Assembly: GCF_028285715.1 (NCBI RefSeq)
Contig: NZ_JANQOO010000020.1
Coordinates: 496,001-560,000 of the forward strand
Direction of reading: 5' to 3'
Length of the DNA stretch: 64,000 bases
From: Ulvibacterium sp.
GTDB lineage: Bacteria; Bacteroidota; Bacteroidia; Flavobacteriales; Flavobacteriaceae
The position numbers and the translations under genes are program-made. Under the pieces are notes generated by a model. It was not told the DNA's origin, did not search any database, and worked only from the letters and a program-made list of their open reading frames with translations. Positions 36,160-45,594 of the stretch are shown in pieces; positions within the stretch are counted from its first letter, which is position 1, and each line of letters begins with the position of its first letter.

Positions 36160-36633
36160 TTAAAATAACGATTGCTGCTTTACAGGATTCTCATGGTCTA
36201 AAAGCCATTTTTTCCGATAAAGACCACCCGCATAGCCGATCAGGGAACCATCACTTCCGATTACTCGATGGCAAGGTATTACTATCCATAACGGATTTTT
36301 TCCGTTGGCTGCTGCTACAGCTCGAATGGCCTTTACATCACCCAAGGTTTTGGAGAGCTCTAAATAGGAAACAGTCTTTCCATAAGAGATTTCCTGAAGT
36401 GCAGCCCAAACTTTTTTTTGAAAATCGGTTCCCTGCGGATTTAGACTTAGGTTAAAGCACTTTCGTTTTCCCTCAAAATATTCATGAAGTTGATATGTAG
36501 CCTCCTCAAGAATTTCTGGAACAACGTCGGTTGTTTTGTGGTCCGGATCCAGAACGGTAATACTGGAAAGTCCCTCGGCATCACCTTCTAGTTTGGCTAC
36601 TCCCAAAGGCGTTTCTATATAACATTCTTCCAT
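36160..36633 (-). CDS. ogt: Methylated-DNA--protein-cysteine methyltransferase
   Basis: Suicide DNA-repair enzyme that transfers alkyl groups from O6-alkylguanine to its own cysteine. It is 157 residues. The acceptor is C121 in IPCHRVIGSDG, preceded by the recognition helix GDVKAIRAVAAANGKNP and followed by YAGGLYRKKWLLDHE. There is no Ada-type regulatory domain. It follows the CNNM gene by 31 bases and ends ahead of a strong terminator. Confidence 0.95.
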   Translation of the reverse strand: MEECYIETPLGVAKLEGDAEGLSSITVLDPDHKTTDVVPEILEEATYQLHEYFEGKRKCFNLSLNPQGTDFQKKVWAALQEISYGKTVSYLELSKTLGDVKAIRAVAAANGKNPLWIVIPCHRVIGSDGSLIGYAGGLYRKKWLLDHENPVKQQSLF

Positions 36634-36664
36634 AATCTCGAAATGGTGTTTTAAAGGGAAAAGG

Positions 36665-37804
36665 TTACTCGGCCGGCGGCGAATCAGGTGGTTGGGTTTG
36701 CTGTTCTATTACACCACTTCGTTTGGCCCTGCGCTCCCAGTTCTTCCGGGCCAAAAGTTGTAAGTCTGCTATGTTGTCACTTTCGTCCATGATTTCAAGG
36801 CCGAGAAGGGTCTCAATAACATCCTCCATAGTAACAATACCACTTACCGATCCATATTCGTCCACCACTAGGGCAATATGTTCGCGCTTGGCGATCAAGG
36901 TATCAAACAACCGTGGAATGGGAGTATCCCTTTTGGTAATCAATAAGTCCCTGCGAATTTCTGATAATGGGATATCCGCATTGTCATTTATAATCTCCTC
37001 CAACACATTATCCTTGAGCACAAAGCCCGTAATATTATCCACTTTGCTATCATAAACGGGAATACGGGAGAACCGAAGTTTGGGGTTTTCATCAAAAAAC
37101 TCCTGAACAGTACTCTGCTCAGAAGCTATTTTTACCACAGCCCTTGGGGTCATGATGTCCTTTACCAGTACCTCATCAAAACGGAGCAAATTTTTGATAA
37201 CTGTAGATTCCGATTCTTCAAAAACCCCCTCTTCTTGGGCAATATCAGCCATGGCAGTAAAGTCTTCCCGGCTTAGCACACTCCCATGATGCCCCTTACC
37301 TCCAACCAATTTGGTAAAAAGCTGCAACAACCATAGGAGCCCGGTCCATTTTAGTATCAAAACCATTATTTTGAGCGATTTGGCCGTAAAATTCGCCAAT
37401 TGCCGCCAATAGGTTGCGCCTATGGTCTTTGGAATAATCTCCGAAGCAACTAAAATTAATATGGTCATAACCGTTGAAACTACGCCCACCATAACGTCCT
37501 CTGTAAACGCCATGCCCAAAACCTTGTGCTGTGTGCTGCCATATAGGTCGGCATAAGCCACTTTGGCCTGCACCCCAACCAAAATGGCACCTACAGTATG
37601 GGCTATAGTGTTTAGGGTGAGGATGGCAATCAATGGTTTATCCACATCCTTTTTTAATCCCTCAAGGGTTTGGGCATAGGACTTGCCCTCCTTTTTTTTG
37701 AGATTGACAAAGGTTGGTGTAATGCTCAAAAGAACGGCCTCCAAGATTGAGCAGAGAAAGGAAAAAAATATGGAAACAAGGGCATAAAAGAGTAATAATC
37801 CCAT
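36665..37804 (-). CDS. CNNM/CBS-domain membrane protein (CorC/CorB-like) lacking the CorC_HlyC domain
   Basis: A 379-residue protein. The N-terminal DUF21/CNNM domain has four hydrophobic segments (residues 1-160) and begins with the SILEAVLLSITPTF stretch. A CBS pair follows (about 200-335; MTPRAVVKIAS, FSRIPVYDSKVDNITGFVLKDNV, HIALVVDEYGSVSGIVTMEDVIETLLG). Related proteins are Mg2+/Co2+ exporters. The usual C-terminal CorC_HlyC domain is missing: after the CBS pair only a polar tail of about 45 residues remains, ending in PPDSPPAE. It is co-directional with ogt. Confidence 0.88.
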   Translation of the reverse strand: MGLLLFYALVSIFFSFLCSILEAVLLSITPTFVNLKKKEGKSYAQTLEGLKKDVDKPLIAILTLNTIAHTVGAILVGVQAKVAYADLYGSTQHKVLGMAFTEDVMVGVVSTVMTILILVASEIIPKTIGATYWRQLANFTAKSLKIMVLILKWTGLLWLLQLFTKLVGGKGHHGSVLSREDFTAMADIAQEEGVFEESESTVIKNLLRFDEVLVKDIMTPRAVVKIASEQSTVQEFFDENPKLRFSRIPVYDSKVDNITGFVLKDNVLEEIINDNADIPLSEIRRDLLITKRDTPIPRLFDTLIAKREHIALVVDEYGSVSGIVTMEDVIETLLGLEIMDESDNIADLQLLARKNWERRAKRSGVIEQQTQPPDSPPAE

Positions 37805-37953
37805 GAATGAAGTTTTACCAAATCAAAGATACCAATTAAAATTAGTGAAACCCATATTCGATAAGCAGCAGATACAGAGCCAATACAAACAATTTTAACT
37901 GACTTAAAAAATGCGTTGCCCGGAGAGGCACATTTCCGAGCAGTACCACGGTC

Positions 37954-39285
37954 TTAATTCAAAGGTAAATTAGCCTGATAGAACACCTGCTGCAATGCTG
38001 ATCGAATATGCAAACTATACAGATTGCGATTCTCCCTAGTAGGGTTGACCCTGTTGGAAAGAAAAACAAATACCAATTGGTTTTTTGGGTCGGCCCAGAC
38101 AAATGTCCCTGTAAAACCACTATGTCCAAAGCTTTCTGGACTTGCCTCTGGTGCTGGATAGGCTTCATCGATTGATAGCTCGGCATTGTCCAAAAGAGGT
38201 TTGTCGAAACCCAGGCCACGTCGATTTTCATTATCCGGATATTGCACTTTTATGAATTCCTTCACCGTGGCTTCTGAAAAGTATCGCCTGCCTTCATAAC
38301 TACCATAATTTTGATAGAGTTGCATAATCTTGGCCAAATCAATCGCAGAACTAAAAAGACCGGCATTGCCCGATACGCCTCCTAAAAGCGACGCATTTTC
38401 ATCGTGTACCCACCCCTGGGTCAACGTATGGCGGAATAGTGTATCCTGCTCTGTAGGAACAATTAGGTTGGGGAGATTTTTTGGTTTTGGGTTAAATCCG
38501 AGGGTAACGGCACCCAAAGGCAGGTAAAAATTCTTTTCCAAATAATATTCATAGGATTCACCCGTCAATTGTTCAATAAGTTTGGGAAATATTAAAAAAG
38601 TAAGCCCTGAGTAACGATATTTCTTTTCATCGGAAACTTTTGAGCGGTTGATCATACGATACATTTTCCGATTAAATCGGTTGTTTACATAAAGCCCCTC
38701 GTAGGCCTTGTTCTGAAATCGATTTTTCTTTGTTTTCCTTACGAATCGACTTTTAAGTTTTCCATTTTTTTTAATGACCTCGTTGAGGAAAATGATATAA
38801 GGCTCCAACCCCGCTTGGTGTGCCAGAATCTCCCGCAAGGTTAAATCTTTTTTGTCCTTTATATTGCGCCAGGGTTTCCAATAGGTGCTAAAAGGTTTGT
38901 CCAAATCCAATTTTCCCTCATCAACCAATTTCATAAGGGCGGGTAAAGGTCCTGTTATCTTGGTAACCGATGCCAAGTCATAAATGTCATTTAATGTAAC
39001 GGATTGTACGCTATCATAGGTATGGAAACCATAGGCTTTATGAAAAATAATTCGAGAATTTTTGGCTACCAGTACTTGGGCCCCCGGAAAGGCCTCCATT
39101 TTTATACCATTCGTTATAATAGAATCGACTTTGGTATGTATATACGATGAATCAAGGCCCACCTCAGAAGGGAAACCATAAGTGAGTTTCTCTTGATGAG
39201 GAATGTTTAAGGCTGTGGTAGCCCCTTCTTGCGCCAAGACCATCCCAAAAAGTAAACCAAAAACGATAAAAAGCAACTTTTTCAT
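37954..39285 (-). CDS. Exported serine hydrolase (beta-lactamase / class C PBP family)
   Basis: A 443-residue protein from the ATG at 39285 (an alternative ATG is at 39294) with signal peptide KKLLFIVFGLLFGMVLAQ, so periplasmic. The nucleophile is S106 in SVTK (SxxK, K109), and a YSG motif (KKYRYSGLTFLIF) stands in for the YxN triad. Downstream GHSGFTGTFVWADP is the usual third motif region. These enzymes are commonly esterases or D,D-peptidases rather than true beta-lactamases. The protein is standalone between the CNNM gene and hemB. Confidence 0.88.
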   Translation of the reverse strand: MKKLLFIVFGLLFGMVLAQEGATTALNIPHQEKLTYGFPSEVGLDSSYIHTKVDSIITNGIKMEAFPGAQVLVAKNSRIIFHKAYGFHTYDSVQSVTLNDIYDLASVTKITGPLPALMKLVDEGKLDLDKPFSTYWKPWRNIKDKKDLTLREILAHQAGLEPYIIFLNEVIKKNGKLKSRFVRKTKKNRFQNKAYEGLYVNNRFNRKMYRMINRSKVSDEKKYRYSGLTFLIFPKLIEQLTGESYEYYLEKNFYLPLGAVTLGFNPKPKNLPNLIVPTEQDTLFRHTLTQGWVHDENASLLGGVSGNAGLFSSAIDLAKIMQLYQNYGSYEGRRYFSEATVKEFIKVQYPDNENRRGLGFDKPLLDNAELSIDEAYPAPEASPESFGHSGFTGTFVWADPKNQLVFVFLSNRVNPTRENRNLYSLHIRSALQQVFYQANLPLN

Positions 39286-39368
39286 AAGTATCATAGATTC
39301 ATTCTAAAAAGAAGAAATTGGTTATCATTAGGTAACATTGGTGTCAATTTCATGCGGACGATTGAAAA

Positions 39369-40358
39369 CTATGAAATCAACCGTACGGCATCCTTGGCAA
39401 AATAACTTGCTATAATATCCGCACCTGCTCTTTTTATGGCGACCAGTTGTTCCATCAGTACCGCGTCGTGTTCCAACCATCCTTTCTCCGCCGCCGCCTT
39501 GAGCATGGCGTACTCCCCGGAGACTTGATATACGGCCACTGGGACCTCTACGTCATTTCGTATTTCCCGGACAATATCCAGATAACACAATCCGGGTTTT
39601 ACCATGACGATATCGGCACCTTCATCAATATCCATTTGGGTTTCCTTTAAGGCTTCCAAACGATTGGCGTAATCCATTTGGTAGGTTTTTTTGTCCTTAG
39701 GAATATTTTTCATATCCACTGGAGCGGAATCCAGGGCATCCCGAAACGGTCCATAAAAGGCACTGGCGTATTTGGCACTATAACTCATGATGCCCGTTTC
39801 GGTAAATCCTTCTTCTTCCAAGGTTTCTCGTATAGTAAGAATACGCCCGTCCATCATATCGCTAGGTGCCACAAAATCGGCTCCCGCTTGGGCATGACTA
39901 ACGCTCATTTCCGCCAAAACCTCCGAAGTTTCATCGTTTAAGATTCGGCCGTTTTCAACGATGCCATCATGGCCGTAGGAAGAATAGGGGTCCAAGGCAA
40001 CATCGGTCATTACCAACATATCCGGACATGCATTTTTTACATGTTGTATGGCGAGCTGCATAAGTCCGTTCGGATTCAATGCTTCTGAACCTTTATTATC
40101 TTTTAGATTATCCGGTACTTTTACGAAGAGCAATACGGCACAGAGGCCCATACTCCAAAGTTCCTTAACCTCTTTTTCCAAGTTATCCAAGCTAAGTCGG
40201 TAATATTGCGGCATGGAAGGAATCTCCTGCTTTATGCCATTACCTTCCACCACAAAAAGCGGGACCAAAAAATCATGGGGCGTAAGAATGGTTTCCCTAA
40301 CCAGGTTCCGAAGGGTCTCAGAGCTTCGGAGTCGTCTATTTCGTATTAATGGATGCAT
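39369..40358 (-). CDS. hemB: Porphobilinogen synthase, aspartate-rich (Mg-type) metal site
   Basis: Condenses two 5-aminolevulinate molecules to porphobilinogen, the second step of the heme pathway. It is 329 residues. Schiff-base lysines are K196 (YSAKYASAFYGPFRDA) and K254 (VMVKPG). The metal loop reads D119-V-A-L-D123-P-Y...H130-D131, the aspartate-rich version of plant and Pseudomonas enzymes, not the cysteine-rich zinc site of animals and yeast. It should therefore need Mg2+ rather than Zn2+. It belongs to the same reverse-strand cluster as hemACDEF. Confidence 0.97.
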   Translation of the reverse strand: MHPLIRNRRLRSSETLRNLVRETILTPHDFLVPLFVVEGNGIKQEIPSMPQYYRLSLDNLEKEVKELWSMGLCAVLLFVKVPDNLKDNKGSEALNPNGLMQLAIQHVKNACPDMLVMTDVALDPYSSYGHDGIVENGRILNDETSEVLAEMSVSHAQAGADFVAPSDMMDGRILTIRETLEEEGFTETGIMSYSAKYASAFYGPFRDALDSAPVDMKNIPKDKKTYQMDYANRLEALKETQMDIDEGADIVMVKPGLCYLDIVREIRNDVEVPVAVYQVSGEYAMLKAAAEKGWLEHDAVLMEQLVAIKRAGADIIASYFAKDAVRLIS

Positions 40359-40398
40359 GGTATATATTCTGCTTCAAGTTTGGAGTCCCTAAAGATAA

Positions 40399-41520
40399 TT
40401 AATCGCCAACGGTTGGTATTCCTTTCAATGGAATTATATCAACATTTCCAAAGGTAATATCGGTATTGTGGGCAATAAGGAGGCAAGAACCACCGGGGTG
40501 TTTTAGCTTCGAGGTCTCCACGGCCTGGAAATCCCATTCTTTGGGCTCTTTTTGATTCGCTTCCCAAAGCTTTACGGAATATTGTACGCTATTATTAGGA
40601 AGGTCCTGTACACGATGTTTCATTGCGTAAGTTATACCTTCCTTAATATCGCGGTACTGATCCTCTTTTTGCTCCTCATAAAAATTATCACCATCAAAGA
40701 TTCGCCATCTACAATTTTTATAGCCATCGGTAATCCTAAATTCGGCCGTTGCGCCTAAAGGATGCCATTTCCTATTGGGTTGTAGGCTGTCCCTATCATG
40801 TCCCGGCCATAGGGTAGCCAAGGCCGCATGGGATACATTATACGTTGGCGGGCCTTCCTCGGGCGGAGTATATCCGTGAAAAGTAACTGTAGTAGTCACC
40901 TCATAGTCTCTCCAAGAAGCATCTCCGATGGCCAGAACCCGGTCATAATAGACATCTTGGGTGCGAATACCTTGAGGCGTTATTTTCCAATGGCCGTCTA
41001 CCACTTGTACCACATCCTGAATATTCTCAACCTCTGCCCAGTTTACGGAATAGGGCAAAGGCCATTCCGTTTTAGGATTGTAGTGTATCCCAATTTCTTT
41101 TGATTCCAGTACTTTTCCATCTTTAGTGACATAAAGATTTACGCTATTAGCACCATTCTTTAGGTTATCCCTATAAATTTCAATATTAAAATCGCCCTGG
41201 GCGGCCAATCGGTGGAGGTCGGAACCTAAGGTAAGTACATGTTTTTCTTGGGAGTCATTAAGCTTATAATATGCGGTTATTCCGGCACTATCCGCCTGGA
41301 TATTGCCCAGTATATTGATTTGGGCCTGAGGTTGGCCTACATTCCCAAAATATTGTTCATGGCCATACCATACGGAAATGGTCACTTTGGGACTTGGTGT
41401 TTTGGTCTTTTTGCAGCCTAACAACAAAATACCGTTAAGTATAATAACTAAATATATACCTTTAAAAAAGAATCGTGCCGTCATCATTATATATTTTATT
41501 ACGAAATAGACGGGTTCCAT
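40399..41520 (-). CDS. Lipoprotein with concanavalin-like fold, unknown function
   Basis: A 373-residue lipoprotein with a clear lipobox LLLGC (Cys36 from the first ATG; an internal ATG pair at 41484-41487 would give a more usual signal length). The N-terminal 130 residues look like an immunoglobulin-type strand domain (SVWYGHEQYFGNVGQPQAQ). The C-terminal 230 look like a beta-sandwich similar to DUF1080/LamG-type glycan-binding folds (GDASWRDYEVTTTVTF, ATLWPGHDRDS, FRITDGYKNCRW, ITFGNVDIIPL). No catalytic motif can be named. It sits between phzF and hemB with a 17-base gap to the former. Confidence 0.65.
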   Translation of the reverse strand: MEPVYFVIKYIMMTARFFFKGIYLVIILNGILLLGCKKTKTPSPKVTISVWYGHEQYFGNVGQPQAQINILGNIQADSAGITAYYKLNDSQEKHVLTLGSDLHRLAAQGDFNIEIYRDNLKNGANSVNLYVTKDGKVLESKEIGIHYNPKTEWPLPYSVNWAEVENIQDVVQVVDGHWKITPQGIRTQDVYYDRVLAIGDASWRDYEVTTTVTFHGYTPPEEGPPTYNVSHAALATLWPGHDRDSLQPNRKWHPLGATAEFRITDGYKNCRWRIFDGDNFYEEQKEDQYRDIKEGITYAMKHRVQDLPNNSVQYSVKLWEANQKEPKEWDFQAVETSKLKHPGGSCLLIAHNTDITFGNVDIIPLKGIPTVGD

Positions 41521-41537
41521 TTGTATGCTTGTTTAAA

Positions 41538-42341
41538 TCAAGGCAAAGACCCTTGGATTTCAATTTCACCGATTAAATAAGGCACTGCCTTTCCAGTTAT
41601 TTTAATACGTTCCCCCAAGTCTTCGCAAAAAAGATCACCGCCTCTTTTGGACAACTGCTTGGCACTCAATTTTGTTTTGCCCAATTGTTTTGACCAATAA
41701 GGGGTAAGCGTTGTATGGGCGGAACCTGTTACGGGATCTTCATCGATTCCCGAACCAGGAGCAAAAAACCTAGAGACAAAATCTACTTTTATTCCTTTGG
41801 CAGAAACAATAACGCCCCGTACATTGGCCTTGCCAAGTACATGAAAATTGGGTGCAATGTCCTCTATATCCTGTTGAGATTCATAGATTAACAAATAGTC
41901 CGTTTTTCCCTTAAAAGTCTGTATGGGCACTTTTCCTATGGCTTCGTTCAGCGTATCCTGAGGTTGGACTTCGACTATGGCATCTACGGGAAAATCTAAG
42001 GTCAAAAGCCCATCCTTTCCTTTTTCGACCGATAGGGCCCCACGGCTTTGCGAATAAAAATTAATTTTGTCCGTGGTGACGTCATAGTAATTAAAAAGTA
42101 CAAAGGCCGAGGCCAAGGTAGCGTGTCCGCATAAGGCAACTTCAATGGATGGTGTAAACCAACGTATGGCAAAACCTTCCCTATGTTTTACTAGAAATGC
42201 GGTTTCCGCCAGATTATTCTCGGCTGCTATCCGTTGCATGGTTGTATCATCCAGCCAACTTTCGAGAATACAGACCGCAGCCGGGTTACCGGAAAAAACC
42301 TGGTCGGTAAAGGCATCTATCTGATACATTTTGAGTTTCAT
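41538..42341 (-). CDS. PhzF family isomerase / epimerase-like protein
   Basis: A 267-residue protein of the diaminopimelate-epimerase fold. Family marks are YQIDAFTDQVFSGNPAAVCIL at the start, AAENNLAETAFLV with the conserved Glu that acts as general acid/base in PhzF, WFTPSIEVALCGHATLASAF and GSGIDEDPVTGSAHTTLTPYW near the end. No phenazine genes are nearby, so phenazine synthesis is unlikely; most homologues have unknown substrates. It follows the FkbM-type gene with a three-base gap. Confidence 0.9.
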   Translation of the reverse strand: MKLKMYQIDAFTDQVFSGNPAAVCILESWLDDTTMQRIAAENNLAETAFLVKHREGFAIRWFTPSIEVALCGHATLASAFVLFNYYDVTTDKINFYSQSRGALSVEKGKDGLLTLDFPVDAIVEVQPQDTLNEAIGKVPIQTFKGKTDYLLIYESQQDIEDIAPNFHVLGKANVRGVIVSAKGIKVDFVSRFFAPGSGIDEDPVTGSAHTTLTPYWSKQLGKTKLSAKQLSKRGGDLFCEDLGERIKITGKAVPYLIGEIEIQGSLP

Positions 42342-42344
42342 AAT

Positions 42345-43070
42345 TCAAGTGGATTTTTTCCTTTTTTCCCAAATTTGAAAATTTCCATCCCTTATTACAA
42401 TATCAAAACCTATGGAACTAAGGATATCCTCACATTCTTGGGCTTCTTCCTCAGTCAATATATTGGCAAAGGGATGTACTTCCATAAAAATTTGGTCAAA
42501 TTCCGCTATTCCGTTTTTATAGTTTCGAAATAAATCCAGTTCGCCCCCTTCAATATCCATAATCAGGGTATCGAAATCGATAGCATATTTTTTGCGCAGT
42601 CCTTGAAACGTTTCGCCGTTTATTTGGATTTTATTTGGGGTCTTGCGTTTGGCACTTCCTCCCACAATGAGGTGATGAATGTAAAAATCGTTGACTTCCT
42701 CATCGGAAATGATACTATTTTCAATGGCAAATCCACAATGGTTTTCTTGTTTATTCTTTTCTATCCAAGGGATTAAATTTGGATTGGCTTCCAACACCAA
42801 ATGTGCCGAATTATCGGAAAGCAACTTATTGGTCAAACAGGAAACGTAACCCAAACAGGAACCCAGCTCCAACACTTTGGCATCCGGGGAAAGATATTCC
42901 TTCAAATATCTAGATTCCTCTTCTTCATAGGTGCCTAGAACAAACCGCCCACGAAACTTAAAGTCCGTTAAATGGAAGGGAATATGAATGGTGAGCCCAT
43001 CATTTCTAAATACTTTCTTGAAATAGGTAAAGTAAACTCCGGCAAGGAACAGTCGTGGCTTTTTTAACAT
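42345..43070 (-). CDS. FkbM family SAM-dependent methyltransferase
   Basis: A 241-residue protein with a SAM-binding start VLELGSCLGYVSCL (motif I), LVLEANPNLIPWIEKNK (motif II), and FDTLIMDIEGGELDLFRNY, the FkbM hallmark. FkbM enzymes O-methylate sugars or small molecules. It is directly followed (three bases) by phzF, suggesting one transcript. Its substrate is unknown; a glycan is most likely. Confidence 0.85.
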   Translation of the reverse strand: MLKKPRLFLAGVYFTYFKKVFRNDGLTIHIPFHLTDFKFRGRFVLGTYEEEESRYLKEYLSPDAKVLELGSCLGYVSCLTNKLLSDNSAHLVLEANPNLIPWIEKNKQENHCGFAIENSIISDEEVNDFYIHHLIVGGSAKRKTPNKIQINGETFQGLRKKYAIDFDTLIMDIEGGELDLFRNYKNGIAEFDQIFMEVHPFANILTEEEAQECEDILSSIGFDIVIRDGNFQIWEKRKKST

Positions 43071-43145
43071 TCAAACTTTTTTAACGGTGAAGAGGCCTTT
43101 CAGATAAATTTAGGAAAATATCCAACATAATTTGGGCGATTATTT

Positions 43146-44093
43146 TTAGTCCAGACCGAATTTACGATTAAACTTGTCCGCCTTTTGTATCCATTTTTTT
43201 GGAGCATCTAGGCGGTACCCAATATACAACTCCACAAAGGTAATGGTATCGTCCAATTGCGTGTTTTGGTCTGTCCCGTATTCCAATACCTGGGCGTTTA
43301 GATTAATGCCTGTAAAAAACCGCTCAGAGTTATAACCAATAGCGTTTCTGAAAATTATCTGGGCCAGACTGGAGGTAAATGTCTCTCCCTCGGAACGCGT
43401 GAAATTAGCCCCTAGTCCAACTGTGGCACCCGCGGAAAGCAAAAAGTGCTTTCCGATGACCAAATTGTAATAATACCCGGGTCCGATGGCCAAATTAAAG
43501 GAATGGTCGTCACCAGTTTGAATACTGGCATCTTCCAACCTAAATCGGGTATAATAAAATGTAAATCTGGGAATAAAACTGCCCGCACTTTTTTTCTGCC
43601 ATTCATTTTGAAATCCTATGGCCCTGAACGAAAAATTTCTGTTGAAAATAAAACTGGTTGTACCGCCTATTTTTAAAGTACGTAATTCCGGAAAGGGTAT
43701 TACTTCGTTATTAAATTGGGTAAAAAACCCCTTTTGTCTATAGAAGTCCAGCGTCTGCATCCAACGTCCCAGAAACATTCTAAAGTTTAAAGTAAAGAGT
43801 TTGGATCCGCTATTGTCCCGGTTTTCGGAGAAGAAATTAGGGGCATAGCCCAAATCCACTTCAACGGAACGGAATAAGGCCGAAAGCCCGAGGTAGGTCT
43901 TATCATTAGGAACAATCTCGGTTTGTTCACCGGTTTCATTATCGGTTATTATGAAGCTATTCGATGTGTTTTGCACACCAAGTCTCAAAGTGACCTTCTC
44001 TGGAAATCTACGGATATATAAGCTGTCATTTTGTGATAGAACGCTCCAATGAGCTAATACCAAGAAAAAGAAAAAAATCCATTTTATACCCAT
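43146..44093 (-). CDS. DUF4421 family outer-membrane protein
   Basis: A 315-residue protein with signal peptide (IKWIFFFFLVLAHWSVLSQ) and a series of amphipathic strands typical of an outer-membrane barrel (LRLGVQNTSNSF, YLGLSALFRSVEVDLGYAP, TFYYTRFRLEDAS, FLLSAGATVGLGANFT, TFVELYIGYRL). It matches DUF4421. Its start overlaps the hemF end by 10 bases, so it is translationally coupled to a heme-pathway enzyme. Function is unknown. Confidence 0.8.
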   Translation of the reverse strand: MGIKWIFFFFLVLAHWSVLSQNDSLYIRRFPEKVTLRLGVQNTSNSFIITDNETGEQTEIVPNDKTYLGLSALFRSVEVDLGYAPNFFSENRDNSGSKLFTLNFRMFLGRWMQTLDFYRQKGFFTQFNNEVIPFPELRTLKIGGTTSFIFNRNFSFRAIGFQNEWQKKSAGSFIPRFTFYYTRFRLEDASIQTGDDHSFNLAIGPGYYYNLVIGKHFLLSAGATVGLGANFTRSEGETFTSSLAQIIFRNAIGYNSERFFTGINLNAQVLEYGTDQNTQLDDTITFVELYIGYRLDAPKKWIQKADKFNRKFGLD

Positions 44094-44986
44094 TCTTTGG
44101 GCTTTTGAAGAATTTTGACCAAACGCTCCTCTTCGCTCCCTGCCTTGGGATGATGGTCATAGCGCCATTGTACATGCGGAGGAAGGCTCATCAGGATACT
44201 TTCAATACGGCCATTGGTCCTTAGTCCGAACAGGGTGCCTTTATCGTGCACAAGATTGAATTCTACGTAGCGTCCACGTCTAATTTCTTGCCAGTCCCTT
44301 TGTTCTTGGTTGTAGTTCATCCCCCTGCGTTTTATAACGATTGGTACATAGGCTTCTAAAAAGCTATTGCCTACCTCGGTAACAAAAGCATACCAATCCT
44401 GCATGGACATCTTTTCCGAAGTTCTGCAATAGTCAAAAAACAATCCTCCCACGCCACGGGCCTCATTCCTATGTGCATTCCAAAAGTAGGTATCGCACTT
44501 TTTCTTATACGACGCATAAAACAGCGGATCGTGAACGTCACAAGCCTTTTTGCAGACGGAATGGAAATGAATCGCATCTTCATCGAAAAGATAATAGGGG
44601 GTAAGGTCTTGTCCTCCTCCGAACCATTGATCTACGATGTTCCCTTTTTTATCGTACATTTCAAAATATCGCCAATTGGCATGTACCGTTGGTATCATGG
44701 GACTTTTTGGGTGAATGACCAAACTAAGGCCACAGGCAAAAAAATCGGCATCCTTGACCCCAAAGTAATTTTGCATACTCTGAGGCAGTTCCCCATGAAC
44801 CGCTGAGATATTTACCCCCCCCTTTTCAAAAATCGCCCCATTTTCGATAATCCTGGAACGACCTCCGCCACCTTCCGGCCGGCTCCAATAATCTTCCCTA
44901 AATAAGGATTTGCCATCTATTTTCTCCAGTTCGGAAGTTATAGTATCCTGAAGCTTTTGAATATAAGCGTAGAATGTGTCTTTCAT
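44084..44986 (-). CDS. hemF: Oxygen-dependent coproporphyrinogen III oxidase
   Basis: Oxidatively decarboxylates coproporphyrinogen III to protoporphyrinogen IX using O2. It is 300 residues from the ATG at 44986 (an in-frame TTG just upstream is less likely). Signatures are FHSVCKKACDVHDP, WNAHRNEARGVGGLFFDY, YVPIVIKRRGMNY, RRGRYVEFNLVHDKGTLFGL and VQWRYDHHP. It implies aerobic heme synthesis. Between the GNAT gene and DUF4421 in the hem cluster. Confidence 0.97.
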   Translation of the reverse strand: MKDTFYAYIQKLQDTITSELEKIDGKSLFREDYWSRPEGGGGRSRIIENGAIFEKGGVNISAVHGELPQSMQNYFGVKDADFFACGLSLVIHPKSPMIPTVHANWRYFEMYDKKGNIVDQWFGGGQDLTPYYLFDEDAIHFHSVCKKACDVHDPLFYASYKKKCDTYFWNAHRNEARGVGGLFFDYCRTSEKMSMQDWYAFVTEVGNSFLEAYVPIVIKRRGMNYNQEQRDWQEIRRGRYVEFNLVHDKGTLFGLRTNGRIESILMSLPPHVQWRYDHHPKAGSEEERLVKILQKPKEWV

Positions 44987-45039
44987 AAACAATGCCTTAC
45001 GATTCCAATCCCCAGGGACGGGACAGGAGATTTAATGGG

Positions 45040-45573
45040 TTAACGATCAAGTTCATACAACTCCATATCCAATGCGGGCTCGTTGGGAGGCGTATATTCC
45101 TTTTTTAATGTAGTTCGCCATTGGTAGCCACATTTTTGCGCTACTTTTATACTTGCCTTATTTGTATGATGGGCAATGATTTGAAGGGTTTCCAACCCCA
45201 ATACCTCAAAGGCATAGTTTGATAGTGCCTTGACGGTTTGCGACATCCAACCTTTTCCTTCAAATTGATAACCAATGCAATAGGCCAATTCGGCCTGACT
45301 TTTATTGTAATTCAGTTCCTTTATGTATACCAGGCCGATAATTGTCCGATGCTCTTTATGCTTTAGTTTGAATAGCAATTCTTCTTTTGCCAGGAATTGC
45401 TTTACCTTTTTTTCTACAAAATACCTGGACAAATCGGGCGTGAGATTCTGCTCAAGTGTTTTTGGGAAGTATCGCTTTAACCTATCCGAGTTGGAAACCA
45501 CAAAATCGCACAATTTCCAAGAGTCCTTTTCTTGGATAGGTTCAATAAAATAATGGTCAAAATCCAACACCAC
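45040..45573 (-). CDS. GNAT family N-acetyltransferase (RimJ/RimL-like)
   Basis: A 177-residue acetyltransferase with the RimJ/L pattern: PIQEKDSWKLCDFV at the start, TIIGLVYIKELN, AELAYCIGYQFEGKGWMSQTVKAL (acetyl-CoA loop) and LETLQIIAHHTNKASIKVAQKCGYQW. No in-frame ATG is available, so it starts at the GTG at 45573 or the next codon, also GTG. It lies 21 bases after hemE and 53 before hemF. Its target is unknown; insertion in a heme operon suggests a co-expressed N-terminal protein acetylase or small-molecule acetylase, without proof. Confidence 0.85.
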   Translation of the reverse strand: MVLDFDHYFIEPIQEKDSWKLCDFVVSNSDRLKRYFPKTLEQNLTPDLSRYFVEKKVKQFLAKEELLFKLKHKEHRTIIGLVYIKELNYNKSQAELAYCIGYQFEGKGWMSQTVKALSNYAFEVLGLETLQIIAHHTNKASIKVAQKCGYQWRTTLKKEYTPPNEPALDMELYELDR

Positions 45574-45594
45574 TTTTTGTTTTGTTCTAATCCC

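Noticed and set aside
37954-39285. Antibiotic-resistance beta-lactamase
   Set aside because: The SxxK serine hydrolase fold is shared by many esterases and peptidases; nothing indicates penicillin hydrolysis.
41538-43070. Phenazine or secondary-metabolite cluster from the PhzF and FkbM genes
   Set aside because: No other biosynthetic genes are present; both families are widespread in primary metabolism and glycan modification.
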